20,456 nt of DNA from Burkholderiales bacterium (GCA_028868455.1 JAGWUK010000006.1:1-20456), one strand, 5' to 3'. Shown: positions 1 to 8,076, counted from the stretch's first letter. The notes: a model not told the origin generated them from the sequence alone. Program-made: numbers and translations.

Positions 1-1514
1 ACTTCGCCGCGCAGCACCGCCCGCGACGCTTCGGTGAGTTTGAGCGAACTGTAATTTTCGTAATCGACCGCCACCAGTCCCAGTGCGATCATTTGCCGCA
101 GCAAGGCGCGCCATTCAGCTTCGGATTTATCTGCGCCGATGCCAAAGGTGGAGAGCTGATCGTGCTTCCACTGCTGTACCCGATCGGTATCAATGCCGCG
201 CAGGATGTCGATGACATGACCGGCGGCAAAGCGCTGGTCGACGCGATATACGGTAGAGAGTATTTTTTGTGCTGCAATGCTGCCATCGAACGAGGTTGGC
301 GGATTTAAACAGGTATCGCAATTGCCGCACGCCTGTGAAGCCTGGCCAAAATAATCGAGAATATGCACGCGCCGGCAATTCAAGGTTTCGCACAAAGCCA
401 GCATGGCATCCAGCTTGGTGCTTTGGACACGCTTGTAATTTTCGTTGGCCTCGGACTCATCGATCATGCGGCGTTGTTGCACCACATCTTGCAGGCCATA
501 CGCCATCCAGGCATTGGCGGTGGCGCCATCGCGTCCGGCGCGGCCGGTTTCCTGATAATAGCCTTCGATACTTTTTGGTAAATCCAGATGGGCAACAAAG
601 CGTACATCGGGTTTGTCTATCCCCATCCCGAAGGCAATCGTGGCGCACATGACGATGCCATCTTCGCGCAGAAAGCGTGCCTGATTTTTACTGCGGTCGG
701 TGAGTTCCATGCCGGCATGATAGGGCAGGGCAGTGATGCCGTTTTCGTTTAAAAATTCGGCGGTTTCTTCGACTTTTTTGCGCGACAGGCAATACACAAT
801 ACCCGCGTCGCCGTTGTGTTGCGCCTGGATGAAGTCGAGTAATTGCTTGCGGCCGTTTGCCTTTTCCACTATTTGATAGCGGATGTTGGGACGGTCGAAC
901 GATGAGACGAATTGCAACGCGTTTTCGAGTTGCAGCCGATGGATGATTTCATCGCGGGTTTGCTGATCGGCGGTGGCCGTCAGCGCGATACGCGGCACGT
1001 CCGGAAAGCGTTCATGCAATGCCGACAGCTTGATGTATTCTGGACGGAAATCATGCCCCCATTGCGAGACGCAATGCGCTTCATCAATCGCAAACAGGGC
1101 CAGCGGTGTGACTTGCAATAGTTCCAGACAACGCTGCGTCAACAGGCGTTCTGGCGCAATGTAGACCAGATCGAGTTCGCCTTCGCGCATTTTCTTTTCG
1201 ACGGCGAGAATCTGCTCAAAGCTTTGCGTGGAATTGAGAAAGGCGGCGCGCACACCAACTTCGGCCAGCGCATCGACCTGATCCTGCATCAGCGCGATTA
1301 ACGGTGAAACAACGATGCCGACGCCCTGACGTATCAGCGCCGGAATCTGGTAACACAATGACTTGCCGCCGCCGGTCGGCATCAATACCAAGGCGTCGCC
1401 ACCGTGGACGACGTGTTCAACGATCTGACCTTGTTGCGAACGAAATGCCGGGTAGCCAAATACGGTCTGCAATAAATGCAGCGCTTCGGCTACGGTAGAA
1501 CTGGAATCTGTCAC
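1..1514 (-). CDS. recQ: ATP-dependent DNA helicase RecQ (C-terminus beyond left edge)
   Basis: 3'-5' superfamily-2 DNA helicase of RecF-pathway recombination and fork repair, acting on DNA in the cytoplasm. The frame is open from a GTG at 1514 to the window edge, giving 504 residues; E. coli RecQ has about 609, so the C-terminal HRDC domain should lie outside. Visible in order: Walker A TGGGKS (about residues 47-52), DEAH box (144-147), a second RecA-like half ending in the [10 protein letters not shown] arginine-finger motif (about 321-330), and the zinc-binding cysteines C380, C396, C399 and C402 with RecQ spacing, leading into the RQC winged-helix domain. The GTG lies 3 nt after the uppP stop codon, with only a weak GGGTAG-like ribosome site inside the end of uppP, so translation is probably coupled to uppP. 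No frameshift was seen. The family call is very secure; the start is less so because no ATG lies upstream of Walker A. Confidence 0.96.
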   Translation of the reverse strand, partial: MTDSSSTVAEALHLLQTVFGYPAFRSQQGQIVEHVVHGGDALVLMPTGGGKSLCYQIPALIRQGVGIVVSPLIALMQDQVDALAEVGVRAAFLNSTQSFEQILAVEKKMREGELDLVYIAPERLLTQRCLELLQVTPLALFAIDEAHCVSQWGHDFRPEYIKLSALHERFPDVPRIALTATADQQTRDEIIHRLQLENALQFVSSFDRPNIRYQIVEKANGRKQLLDFIQAQHNGDAGIVYCLSRKKVEETAEFLNENGITALPYHAGMELTDRSKNQARFLREDGIVMCATIAFGMGIDKPDVRFVAHLDLPKSIEGYYQETGRAGRDGATANAWMAYGLQDVVQQRRMIDESEANENYKRVQSTKLDAMLALCETLNCRRVHILDYFGQASQACGNCDTCLNPPTSFDGSIAAQKILSTVYRVDQRFAAGHVIDILRGIDTDRVQQWKHDQLSTFGIGADKSEAEWRALLRQMIALGLVAVDYENYSSLKLTEASRAVLRGE

Positions 1515-1517
1515 TGC

Positions 1518-2363
1518 TTAATCTACCCAGGCAATCGTACCGGTATACGCGGTGATCAGGATCATGATGCCGAAGGCGATGCGATACCAGGCGAAGACGT
1601 TGAAATTGTGTGAGCTGATATAACGCAGCAACCAGCGCACACAAAAGAAAGCAGAAATGAATGCGGCGACAGTGCCCAGACTGAACATTGGCAAATCGGA
1701 CATCGACAAATCCTGGCGTGCTTTGTACAACGAATACACGGTCGCACCAAGCAGGGTCGGAATCGCCAGAAAGAAGGAAAATTCGGTAGCGGCTTTGCGC
1801 GACAGCCCGAACAGCATGCCGCCGATAATCGTTGCACCAGAGCGGCTGGTGCCGGGAATTAACGCCAGGGATTGGGCCAGACCAATTTTCAATGCGTCCA
1901 GCATGCTCATGTCATCGACGGAGTGAATGCGGGCGTGGCTGGTATCGTGTTCATCGACGCCTTGGTGTTTGCGCTCTACCCACAAAATGACGATGCCGCC
2001 GATGATGAACGCCAGCGCCACAGGCACAGGTGCAAACAGCACTGCCTTGATTTTTTTGGAGAACAGCACACCGAGCACGGCCGCCGGCATAAACGCAACG
2101 ATCAGGTTCAATGCAAATTTGCGCGCTTTGGCGTCGTTGCCCAGACCGGCGATGACGCTGGCGATTTTTGCACGGTATTCCCAGCAGACGGCAAAAATGG
2201 CGCCAGCCTGAATCACGATCTCGAACACCTTCATCGTTTCGCCAGTGAAATTCAACAAACTGCCGGTCAATATCAGGTGCCCGGTGGATGAAATGGGCAG
2301 GAATTCCGTCAGTCCTTCGACGATACCCATGATGATGGTTTTGAGAGCGAGCAATAAGTCCAT
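1518..2363 (-). CDS. uppP: undecaprenyl-diphosphatase UppP/BacA
   Basis: Integral inner-membrane phosphatase that converts undecaprenyl pyrophosphate to the monophosphate, recycling the lipid carrier for peptidoglycan and other envelope polymers; overexpression gives bacitracin resistance in the family. The 281 residues match the usual length. The two family signatures are present: E16-x3-E20 followed by SSTGH at 25-29, and PGTSRSG at 170-176 whose arginine (R174) is the catalytic/phosphate-binding residue. Several hydrophobic helices are evident. The start is the ATG at 2363, since the N-terminal sequence begins exactly as in the family, although no good Shine-Dalgarno sequence precedes it. 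It is the first gene of a leftward pair with recQ. A TATAAA at 2457-2462 on the minus strand could be its -10 box, but no convincing -35 accompanies it. Confidence 0.97.
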   Translation of the reverse strand: MDLLLALKTIIMGIVEGLTEFLPISSTGHLILTGSLLNFTGETMKVFEIVIQAGAIFAVCWEYRAKIASVIAGLGNDAKARKFALNLIVAFMPAAVLGVLFSKKIKAVLFAPVPVALAFIIGGIVILWVERKHQGVDEHDTSHARIHSVDDMSMLDALKIGLAQSLALIPGTSRSGATIIGGMLFGLSRKAATEFSFFLAIPTLLGATVYSLYKARQDLSMSDLPMFSLGTVAAFISAFFCVRWLLRYISSHNFNVFAWYRIAFGIMILITAYTGTIAWVD

Positions 2364-2690
2364 GGCAGAGTGAAATGAGGGAAGTTTTGACCGGCACGAA
2401 GCTTAACATGCCGCCCCTTCGCGTTGCCGGGAAATTTCAATGGGTATCGACAGAGATTTATATACTCCCCTATTTTCTATAATTAAATGCCGTGAAGCGC
2501 ACGTATTGATTGCGATGTAGAAATATACAGGGTAGGAGTATTTATTTAGACGTTTTTGTGTGGATTTGTCATCGCAATAGCAGGGTCGCGCGTTTTTATG
2601 CGAATGGTGCCGGAATACGGTACTTTTAATAGTCTGATTGTCAACGGGTAACGGTTTGACGATACTTCTTGCACAATTCAGGAGAACACG
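2364..2690. other. divergent intergenic region between uppP and the 184-aa gene
   Basis: About 330 bases separating two divergently read genes. The middle (2455-2560) is clearly AT-rich and holds a minus-strand TATAAA (2457-2462) and a plus-strand TATAAT (2478-2483), but neither has a recognisable -35 at the right spacing. An AGGAGA ribosome site lies at the right end, just before 2691. Open frames crossing it look non-coding. No repeat, RNA gene or terminator was recognised. Confidence 0.5.
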
Positions 2691-3245
2691 ATGCAGATCG
2701 AAAAAAGAAACCGCAGCACCGCGCCGACCGCTCGTGCTTCTGCGCGCCGTCAGGTGCACGGGGAGCCAGCCGCAAACGACAGCCTGCACGATACGAAAGT
2801 CAAGCGTCTGAGCGATGCGGACGGTTTCAGCGGGCAGTATTTCGCCGATTTCAACCAGCATGTGCATGTGGGGCGCACGGATGTCGCCCGCATGGGCGAC
2901 TATATGTTTCTGTTTGAGCGCAACAAGGCAACGAATGGCTTGCAGATTCAGGTTGATCGTTTAGGACAGCGCATCGTGCAGGAGCAGATTCCATCGGCGT
3001 TTTATATGGGCGACCTGCAAGCCGCCAGCCTGCAGGTGTATGGACAGGACTACCTGTTGCTGGCTGCCAATTCGCGCCGCAGCGCTGCCCGTCGCTGGTT
3101 TGCTATCTATCGCGCCGATGGCCACAAAATGTACGCCGCCAGCCTCGATAAACGACTGGCCCATGTGCGTCAGAATGAGGACGGCGTATCCTTGTTATTT
3201 TTAAATGGTGACAGCATGCGCATCAAACTGATGGCACGCCAGTAA
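2691..3245 (+). CDS. hypothetical protein, 184 aa, unrecognised
   Basis: I do not recognise this protein. It has a good ribosome site (AGGAGA about 6 nt before the ATG) and ordinary codon choice, so it is very probably real. Residues 1 to about 45 are rich in Arg, Ser, Ala and Thr and look disordered and basic. From about residue 48 the chain alternates short hydrophobic stretches with polar turns (for example GDYMFLFERN, LQIQVDRLGQ, YLLLAANSRR, WFAIYRADGH, VSLLFLNGDS). This suggests an all-beta domain such as a small barrel or partial propeller. No signal peptide, transmembrane helix, cysteine cluster or catalytic motif is visible. It stands alone, divergent from uppP and convergent with the epimerase-like gene, so context gives no functional hint. 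Confidence 0.8.
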   Translation: MQIEKRNRSTAPTARASARRQVHGEPAANDSLHDTKVKRLSDADGFSGQYFADFNQHVHVGRTDVARMGDYMFLFERNKATNGLQIQVDRLGQRIVQEQIPSAFYMGDLQAASLQVYGQDYLLLAANSRRSAARRWFAIYRADGHKMYAASLDKRLAHVRQNEDGVSLLFLNGDSMRIKLMARQ

Positions 3246-3273
3246 GCGCTGCAAAAGCCATATCTCCCGTCGA

Positions 3274-3310
3274 GTACGACCTTCGCTTGCAAAGCCAGCC
3301 GGGGTCGTAC
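3274..3310. repeat. inverted repeat between convergent genes
   Basis: GTACGACC at 3274-3281 is the perfect reverse complement of GGTCGTAC at 3303-3310, separated by 21 nt. It sits in the 131-bp gap between the convergent 184-aa gene and the epimerase-like gene. There is no T-run on either side, so it is not a classical intrinsic terminator. It may be a transcript-end hairpin of another kind, or chance. Confidence 0.4.
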
Positions 3311-3376
3311 CGCGAAGCCGCAGCTGCGGACTATGCAATTCGCTGACGGTGTCCGTTCCGCATGCGACAGCCTCCA

Positions 3377-4357
3377 TCAAGAAATGGCATCACGCGCCGC
3401 AGGCTGTGCGAAAGCGGTTTTTGGCACGGCAGCCAGTGTCTGGCGCACGCCTTCTGCATACGATGTTTTTCGGATCGGACCGAGCAGCCGCTGCAGCGCG
3501 GTGTCATCCATGATCAACGGATCGGTGATCAGATAATGCATTTCCACCATTTCGCGCATGAATGGCTTAAACAGGCCAAGCAGGCGCAGCATGGTTTTGC
3601 CAACGACGCGCAATTTCATCGGCTTTCCGGTCAGGCGTTCCATTTCGTTGATTAGCTCGTGCTGGGTCGTTACACCGGCTCCCGCCAGATGCCAGACTTT
3701 TCCAAAAGCGTTTGGCGTGTCAATTAAGCGTGCGACGACAGGTCCGACGTCCGGTACGAACACAAACTCATGCGGGCGATCAATCGGCCCGACCAGATCC
3801 GCAACGCCGCCGTTGACCGCGGCACATGCGGCAAGATGCAATAAACTCGCTTCCACACCAGGGCCATAAAAATCCGGCAGACGCAGTACTGTCGCGCGGA
3901 TACGGCCATCGGCATGCGCTTGCAGCAGCAAATCTTCCTGGGCTTTACGCATACGCCCTTTGTAGGTATGCGGCGCACGCGCATGATCTTCGCGTACCGG
4001 ATTACCCTGCGACCTGCCATAAGGATAGACAGTGCCGATCAGAATAATATTTTTAACTCCGGCCGCGATGGCACCATCCAGCGTTTTTTGCATCAGCACC
4101 GGGTGCAGGTCGAATTGCCAGTAATTAACGCCAACCATATAAATAATCGTGTCTATCCCGGTCGCGGCTGCTTGCACTGAAGCGGGCGAGTTGGTATCCC
4201 AGGTCATGATCTCGGCCAGCGGATCCGAACCAAAGGCTTTGTGCAGGCTGGCGTCATTGCGGCCGACGACACGATATGGCACACCTTTGCTGCGCAGGGC
4301 TGTGGCGATGCTTTGGCCGATGACACCGGCAGCACCGAAAAGGGCGACTTTAGACAT
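3377..4357 (-). CDS. NAD(P)-dependent epimerase/dehydratase family protein (atypical extended SDR)
   Basis: Cytoplasmic Rossmann-fold oxidoreductase or epimerase of the extended SDR superfamily; the substrate is unknown. The N-terminal dinucleotide-binding motif is GAAGVIG (residues 8-14), matching GxxGxxG. A middle segment carries YPYGRSQGNPVRED followed by HTYKGRMRKAQ, the position where classical SDRs have YxxxK; here the Tyr-Lys spacing is not canonical, as in the related predicted-epimerase subgroup. The 326-aa length is normal. The start is well supported: AAGGAG at 4365-4370 lies 7 nt before the ATG. That ribosome site sits inside the last codons of the 84-aa upstream ORF, which overlaps this gene by 8 nt, so translation is probably coupled. 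It is read divergently from a LysR regulator, the usual layout for an LTTR and its target. Confidence 0.88.
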   Translation of the reverse strand: MSKVALFGAAGVIGQSIATALRSKGVPYRVVGRNDASLHKAFGSDPLAEIMTWDTNSPASVQAAATGIDTIIYMVGVNYWQFDLHPVLMQKTLDGAIAAGVKNIILIGTVYPYGRSQGNPVREDHARAPHTYKGRMRKAQEDLLLQAHADGRIRATVLRLPDFYGPGVEASLLHLAACAAVNGGVADLVGPIDRPHEFVFVPDVGPVVARLIDTPNAFGKVWHLAGAGVTTQHELINEMERLTGKPMKLRVVGKTMLRLLGLFKPFMREMVEMHYLITDPLIMDDTALQRLLGPIRKTSYAEGVRQTLAAVPKTAFAQPAARDAIS

Positions 4358-4604
4358 GAGAATTCTCCTTGGAAAGTGAAGGGCAGGGTAAAACAGCGCG
4401 CAGACGTGTCGCGACGGACAAAGCCTGATCGCGGCTTTGTCGCAGGCTTATGTCGATCAGCAGAAGAACAGGAAAGCGCAGGCTGGTTTCGAGCATCGAC
4501 ATACCGATGGCTACCAGTACCACCGCCAGTTGGCGCAAAAGTGCCGCGCTGGCGCGTGGCAGATTGGCTGCAGATGCTTGCTGTGGGATGTCGACTAGTT
4601 GCAT
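4350..4604 (-). CDS. hypothetical small protein, 84 aa, possible membrane peptide
   Basis: Not recognised. The ATG at 4604 is preceded by a reasonable ribosome site (CGGAGT about 5 nt upstream). The frame ends in TAA at 4350-4352, overlapping the first 8 nt of the downstream epimerase-like gene (ATG at 4357). Codon choice (many CTG, CGC, GCC) resembles the neighbours. Residues about 22-52 are mostly hydrophobic (LLRQLAVVLVAIG, then LRFPVLLLIDISL), compatible with one or two membrane helices or an amphipathic hairpin; the rest is polar. The SD for the next gene is encoded by its own final Lys-Glu codons, favouring a genuine two-gene unit with coupled translation. The frame remains open further upstream, but that extension has no coding character. 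It could be only a translated leader. Confidence 0.5.
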   Translation of the reverse strand: MQLVDIPQQASAANLPRASAALLRQLAVVLVAIGMSMLETSLRFPVLLLIDISLRQSRDQALSVATRLRAVLPCPSLSKENSHV

Positions 4605-4635
4605 GACTGACTCCGTTGATTTTGTTTCACGACGA

Positions 4636-4662
4636 CGAATGACGTTAGTTTGCCGAATGACG
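4636..4662. promoter_or_regulatory. direct repeat CGAATGACG x2, candidate LysR operator
   Basis: CGAATGACG occurs at 4636-4644 and again at 4654-4662, 18 nt apart, in the short gap between the LysR gene and its divergent neighbour. The right copy overlaps the predicted -35 of the LysR promoter. LTTRs bind such divergent regions and commonly repress themselves, so this is a plausible binding site. A T-N11-A match at 4626-4638 is adjacent but not a strong palindrome. Confidence 0.35.
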
Positions 4663-4686
4663 GGGCAAAAGAAAATTGCATATAAT
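4657..4686 (+). promoter_or_regulatory. candidate sigma-70 promoter of the LysR gene
   Basis: -35 ATGACG (4657-4662, 4 of 6), 18-nt spacer, -10 TATAAT (4681-4686, 6 of 6). The predicted start near 4693 leaves only about 14 nt before the first ATG at 4707, too little for a normal Shine-Dalgarno leader; none is visible. Confidence 0.5.
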
Positions 4687-4706
4687 CGCGTACCTGATAT
4701 GCAAAA

Positions 4707-5657
4707 ATGTATACGATGCGCGACAAAGAACCGAACTGGGAGTGGTACCGTACTTTTCTGCAGGTGATAGAGACTGGCTCTCTCTCTGCGGCCGGGCGCG
4801 CATTGGGCTTGAGTCAGCCGACCGTTGGCCGACATATCGATGCGTTGGAAAGCGCGCTGCGTTTAAAGTTGTTTACGCGCACGTTTGACGGCTTTGCGCC
4901 GACGGATGCCGCGCGCGAGTTGCGGCCTTATGCCGAGAATATCGCGACGACCGCCGCAGCCTTTCGTCGTGTAGCCAGTAGCCACGGCGCTGGCGTGCGC
5001 GGTACGGTTCGCTTGTCTGCCAGCGAGGTCATCGGGGTTGAAGTGCTGCCGCCCATTCTGACGGCGTTACGTAAAGCGCATCCTGAACTCATCATCGAAT
5101 TACTGTTGTCGAATAAGGCAGACGATCTGTTGCACAGAGAGGCGGATATTGCGGTGCGTATGTTCCGGCCTGTACAAGATGCCTTGGTGGCCAGACGTGT
5201 CGGCGGCATAGAGCTAGGCTTGTATGCGGACAAGGACTATATGCTGCAGCACGGCGCACCTGCAACGATGGAAGCGCTAACACAGCACGCGCTGATTGGT
5301 TTTGATCGTGAGAACGCTTTTATACGCAAGTTTCAGGCCAGATTTAATGTCTTCTCTCGCGATCACTTCGCGTTTCGTTCGGACAGCGACTTAGCGCAAC
5401 TGGGGGCAATCCGGGCGGGGTTTGGTATCGGAATTTGCCAGTCGGCGCTGGCAGAAAAAGACAAGCTGGTCCGGGTCTTATCGACGGAATTTTCTCCGAT
5501 GATGGATACCTGGATCGCCATGCACGAAGATCTGCGCGCCAGCCCGCGTTGCGCAGCCACCTTCGACGCCCTTGCAGCAGGTTTGCAGGCCTATATCGAC
5601 AGCAGTGCAGACAGTAAAGCAGAGCCTGCTGTACAACATGGGTCAACGCCGGAATGA
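4707..5657 (+). CDS. LysR-family transcriptional regulator
   Basis: DNA-binding regulator of the LysR type: an N-terminal winged HTH (residues about 11-70, with TGSLSAAGRALGLSQPTVGRHIDALE as recognition region), a linker helix, and a periplasmic-binding-like effector domain (about 95-300). The length of 316 aa is normal. It is divergent from the 84-aa ORF and the epimerase-like gene, which are its most likely targets. Two starts are possible: ATG at 4707 (MYTMRDKEP) and ATG at 4716. Neither has a Shine-Dalgarno sequence, and a perfect TATAAT at 4681-4686 implies a very short leader, so translation may be nearly leaderless. The effector cannot be read from the sequence. It ends 26 nt before the convergent YkgJ-type gene. 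Confidence 0.95.
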   Translation: MYTMRDKEPNWEWYRTFLQVIETGSLSAAGRALGLSQPTVGRHIDALESALRLKLFTRTFDGFAPTDAARELRPYAENIATTAAAFRRVASSHGAGVRGTVRLSASEVIGVEVLPPILTALRKAHPELIIELLLSNKADDLLHREADIAVRMFRPVQDALVARRVGGIELGLYADKDYMLQHGAPATMEALTQHALIGFDRENAFIRKFQARFNVFSRDHFAFRSDSDLAQLGAIRAGFGIGICQSALAEKDKLVRVLSTEFSPMMDTWIAMHEDLRASPRCAATFDALAAGLQAYIDSSADSKAEPAVQHGSTPE

Positions 5658-5683
5658 TGCAACCGCGTGCCGATTACCCTCAT

Positions 5684-5956
5684 TCAGCTAAAGGGCGTGG
5701 TCGCTTTTTCAATGGCGTTCAGCCAGAGAATCGCTTGCTCCCGGCTATCTCCGCACATTTCTTCTGACGGGCGCAGCCCACCGCAAAATGCGGGTCGTTC
5801 TGGTTTCCCAAACAAGGCACAGCGATTGTCATCCAACAACTGGATACAGCGCACTCCAGCGGGTTTACCTTGCGGCATGCCGGGAATCGGGCTGGTGATG
5901 GAAGGCGCGACGCAGCAGGCACCGCAGGCGGGGCGACAGGTCAGGACATGGTTCAT
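5684..5956 (-). CDS. YkgJ-family cysteine-cluster protein (CxxCxxCC-type, putative metal-binding)
   Basis: Small cytoplasmic protein of about 90 aa of the family named for a CxxCxxCC-like cluster thought to bind zinc or iron; its biochemical role is unknown. The cluster is near the N-terminus (CRPACGACC, residues about 7-15), with further cysteines at C37, C45, C57 and C67 (approximate), fitting a multi-cysteine metal site. The start chosen is the ATG at 5956 because the family begins shortly before the cluster. An in-frame ATG at 6004 would add 16 aromatic-rich residues encoded partly by the upstream terminator and is unlikely. It lies downstream of the MFS gene, but an intrinsic terminator ends 33 nt before its start codon, so it probably has its own promoter. 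Confidence 0.85.
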   Translation of the reverse strand: MNHVLTCRPACGACCVAPSITSPIPGMPQGKPAGVRCIQLLDDNRCALFGKPERPAFCGGLRPSEEMCGDSREQAILWLNAIEKATTPFS

Positions 5957-5988
5957 GCCGGTATTGTACTGACTGTTGAGCGGCGGCC

Positions 5989-6015
5989 AAAAAAAATGCC
6001 GCACATGGCGGCATT
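5989..6015 (-). terminator. intrinsic terminator of the MFS permease transcript
   Basis: On the minus strand an 8-bp perfect stem (AATGCCGC, 6015-6008, with its complement at 6002-5995) closes a 5-nt loop and runs into eight Ts (5996-5989). It is placed about 75 nt after the MFS stop codon and so ends that transcript. Confidence 0.85.
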
Positions 6016-6088
6016 AAGGGGACGTTTTGAAGCGTTAAAACTCGCCTGGTTGGGACAAGCGGTTTTTCATTTGTTATCCGGATTTATA

Positions 6089-7396
6089 TCATTGGTCGAT
6101 CTGTGCTTCCCTATGATGAAATGGTGCGAGCCAGCATACGATGAACGAAGGGATCGTCGCTAGCATGACAAAGATAAAGTAATGCGTATAGCCCAGCCAT
6201 TGTTGCAAATGACCACTGACGATGCCAGTGCTCATCATGCACAAACCCATCAGTCCTGTGCCAAAGGCGTAGTGCGTTGTCGTGTATTTTCCCGGTGCCA
6301 GTTGTTGCATCAGATAAATCATGAATCCTACTGAGCCAAAACCGAAAAAGAATTTTTCAACAGCGACTCCGATCGTAATCAGCACCAGGTTACTGGGTTG
6401 TGCGATGCTCAACAATAAAAAGGTGACATTCGGAATATTGACCGCGCAGCACAAAATAAACAAGGTCTGTTGCAGGCCGCGCCGCGCTACGAATACACCG
6501 CCAAGCAGTGACCCTAACAATACTGCGATCAGACCGTAAGTGCCGTAAATAATGCCGAGCAATTCATTCGACAAACCCAGTCCACCTTTTGCCACAGGAT
6601 CGACCATGAAAAATGGGCCGATTTTTTCCAGAAAACCTATGCTCAGGCGAAATAAAAATGCGAAGGCAATCATTAACCAGACATCGCGTTTCTGGAAAAA
6701 AGTCACAAACGAATCGCGCAAAATTGTCAACGCGGCGCCAAAGCTGCGCGGCGTATTGCTGGCGCGATCACCGTCCGGCATGGAACGCACATGCCACAGA
6801 CCCATGAGCAAAACAAGTGCTGCAACCAGCATAAAAATCACACGCCAGGCATCGGCCCACTCAGGCCCGAACACCTTGGGATCGTGGTGAAAAAAATCCG
6901 AATGCAGCCTGCCGCTCAGATATACCAGACCACCCGACGCGACGATGGGGCCGATGTTCCAGCTCAGGCTTTGTATGCCGCAATACAGCGATTGTGATTT
7001 GCCGTCCAACGACGTGACGTACACGCCGTCGGACGCAATATCCTGCGTGGCTCCGAGAAACGAAATTCCCCAGAACAAGGGCATGAGTACCAGCATATAG
7101 TTGGGCAGCGACATGGCCAGGGCGGCCAGTGCAAAGCCGAGGCCAATCGTGAATTGCATGCAAAGTACAAAAAATTTCTTGGTTTTGTACATTTCAACAA
7201 AGCTGGCAAACAAGGGTTTGATGGTATAAGCCAAAATCAGATAGCTCGCATACTCCGCGGCCTTGCCATTATCCATACCCATATTTTTAAACATGATCGC
7301 GGTTACGCTGGTCAGCGTCATGTATGTCAGCGCCATCGTGAAATACGCCGTTGGCACCCAGAGCAATGGAGAGTTGCTTTTGGCGGGCACAGGCAT
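6089..7396 (-). CDS. MFS permease, AmpG-like, probable oligosaccharide or glycoside importer
   Basis: Inner-membrane secondary transporter with about 12 hydrophobic segments. The stretch GISFLGATQDIASDGVYV resembles the S/A-TQDIA-D signature of AmpG-type (PAT family) permeases that import muropeptides or sugars. Three in-frame ATGs are possible: 7510 (473 aa), 7420 (443 aa) and 7396 (435 aa). I chose 7396 because GGAAG lies 5 nt upstream and MPVPAKSNSPLLWVP leads straight into helix 1; the other two lack a well-spaced ribosome site. The gene has its own terminator. A LacI-type palindrome lies upstream at 7577-7590, and it is read divergently from a beta-glucosidase with the same operators. 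I infer that it carries the sugar from periplasm to cytoplasm for that enzyme. The substrate is not determined by the sequence. Confidence 0.88.
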   Translation of the reverse strand: MPVPAKSNSPLLWVPTAYFTMALTYMTLTSVTAIMFKNMGMDNGKAAEYASYLILAYTIKPLFASFVEMYKTKKFFVLCMQFTIGLGFALAALAMSLPNYMLVLMPLFWGISFLGATQDIASDGVYVTSLDGKSQSLYCGIQSLSWNIGPIVASGGLVYLSGRLHSDFFHHDPKVFGPEWADAWRVIFMLVAALVLLMGLWHVRSMPDGDRASNTPRSFGAALTILRDSFVTFFQKRDVWLMIAFAFLFRLSIGFLEKIGPFFMVDPVAKGGLGLSNELLGIIYGTYGLIAVLLGSLLGGVFVARRGLQQTLFILCCAVNIPNVTFLLLSIAQPSNLVLITIGVAVEKFFFGFGSVGFMIYLMQQLAPGKYTTTHYAFGTGLMGLCMMSTGIVSGHLQQWLGYTHYFIFVMLATIPSFIVCWLAPFHHREAQIDQ

Positions 7397-7576
7397 GTGA
7401 ACTTCCGTCTGTATTGTCATATGAATGCTTTTTAGTGAAGCGGTATCGGATAACGCTGAGGTTTGTTCATAACAAATAAATCTGCGCGGAAATGTCGTCT
7501 GCGCCTGCATTTCTCAGCGCGATCCTGCTACATACGTGTCGATTGCACGGTTCATCAACAGTGCGAAAATTATGTT

Positions 7577-7590
7577 TGAAAACCTTTTCA
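7577..7590. promoter_or_regulatory. LacI-type operator upstream of the MFS permease
   Basis: TGAAAACCTTTTCA matches the locus consensus TGAAAACGTTTTCA except for the central CC in place of CG. The flanks TT and AA extend the symmetry. It lies immediately upstream of a minus-strand CATAAT -10 candidate (7569-7574), a position where a bound repressor would block polymerase. Confidence 0.75.
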
Positions 7591-7899
7591 AAAAAAAGAA
7601 TAACACGAAATTTTTCCTGACTAGCTGATGAGATTAAAAAAAGACACAACTCGTTGGAATTTTTTACGAAAAATAGCATTTTTGCGATCTCGAAGGGCAG
7701 ATTGGGTTGCAGAAATGATTTTTTACAAGAATTTGAAGTTTGCATCGTCTGCCTGCGCAGCCTGTAGCGTCAATCCGCGTTTTAAGGCGAAGAAGAAATG
7801 CTTTTCAGGCGAGTCAGCAGAAGGGAAAATGAAAACTGCACCGGCCAGTTGCGCTTGTCATGCCATTTTCACTCTTGTTATTACAAAACACAGAGTTGA

Positions 7900-7928
7900 T
7901 TGACATGCTGAAATCTCAATGATAAATT
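7900..7928 (+). promoter_or_regulatory. sigma-70 promoter of the GH1 unit
   Basis: -35 TTGACA (7900-7905, perfect), 17-nt spacer, -10 TAAATT (7923-7928, 4 of 6). The predicted start is near 7935, only a few nt before the perfect operator at 7939-7952, a classical repression geometry. The transcript would have a leader of about 185 nt before the 45-codon ORF at 8122. Confidence 0.6.
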
Positions 7929-7938
7929 CCCATTGTAT

Positions 7939-7952
7939 TGAAAACGTTTTCA
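7939..7952. promoter_or_regulatory. LacI-type operator 1 of the GH1 unit
   Basis: Perfect 14-bp palindrome TGAAAACGTTTTCA with the central CpG typical of LacI/PurR-family sites. It covers about +4 to +17 of the predicted GH1 transcript. Confidence 0.85.
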
Positions 7953-8076
7953 TATGCTGAATGCAAATCTGCTGTTCGCAAACGTCGACCCGATTTTCTC
8001 AACGGCGTATTTTGCCTGGAATTTGCCAGACACTTCGGCAGGTTAACAGCTTGGGTGCCGTCAATTTATCGTCGGT

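Noticed and set aside
2403..2867. 154-aa minus-strand open frame ahead of uppP
   Set aside because: It covers the AT-rich divergent region and the start of the 184-aa gene; no ribosome site and no protein-like composition.
7628..7903. 91-aa plus-strand open frame in the permease/GH1 gap
   Set aside because: No ribosome site, AT-driven Lys/Phe-rich composition, and its end overlaps the GH1 promoter -35.
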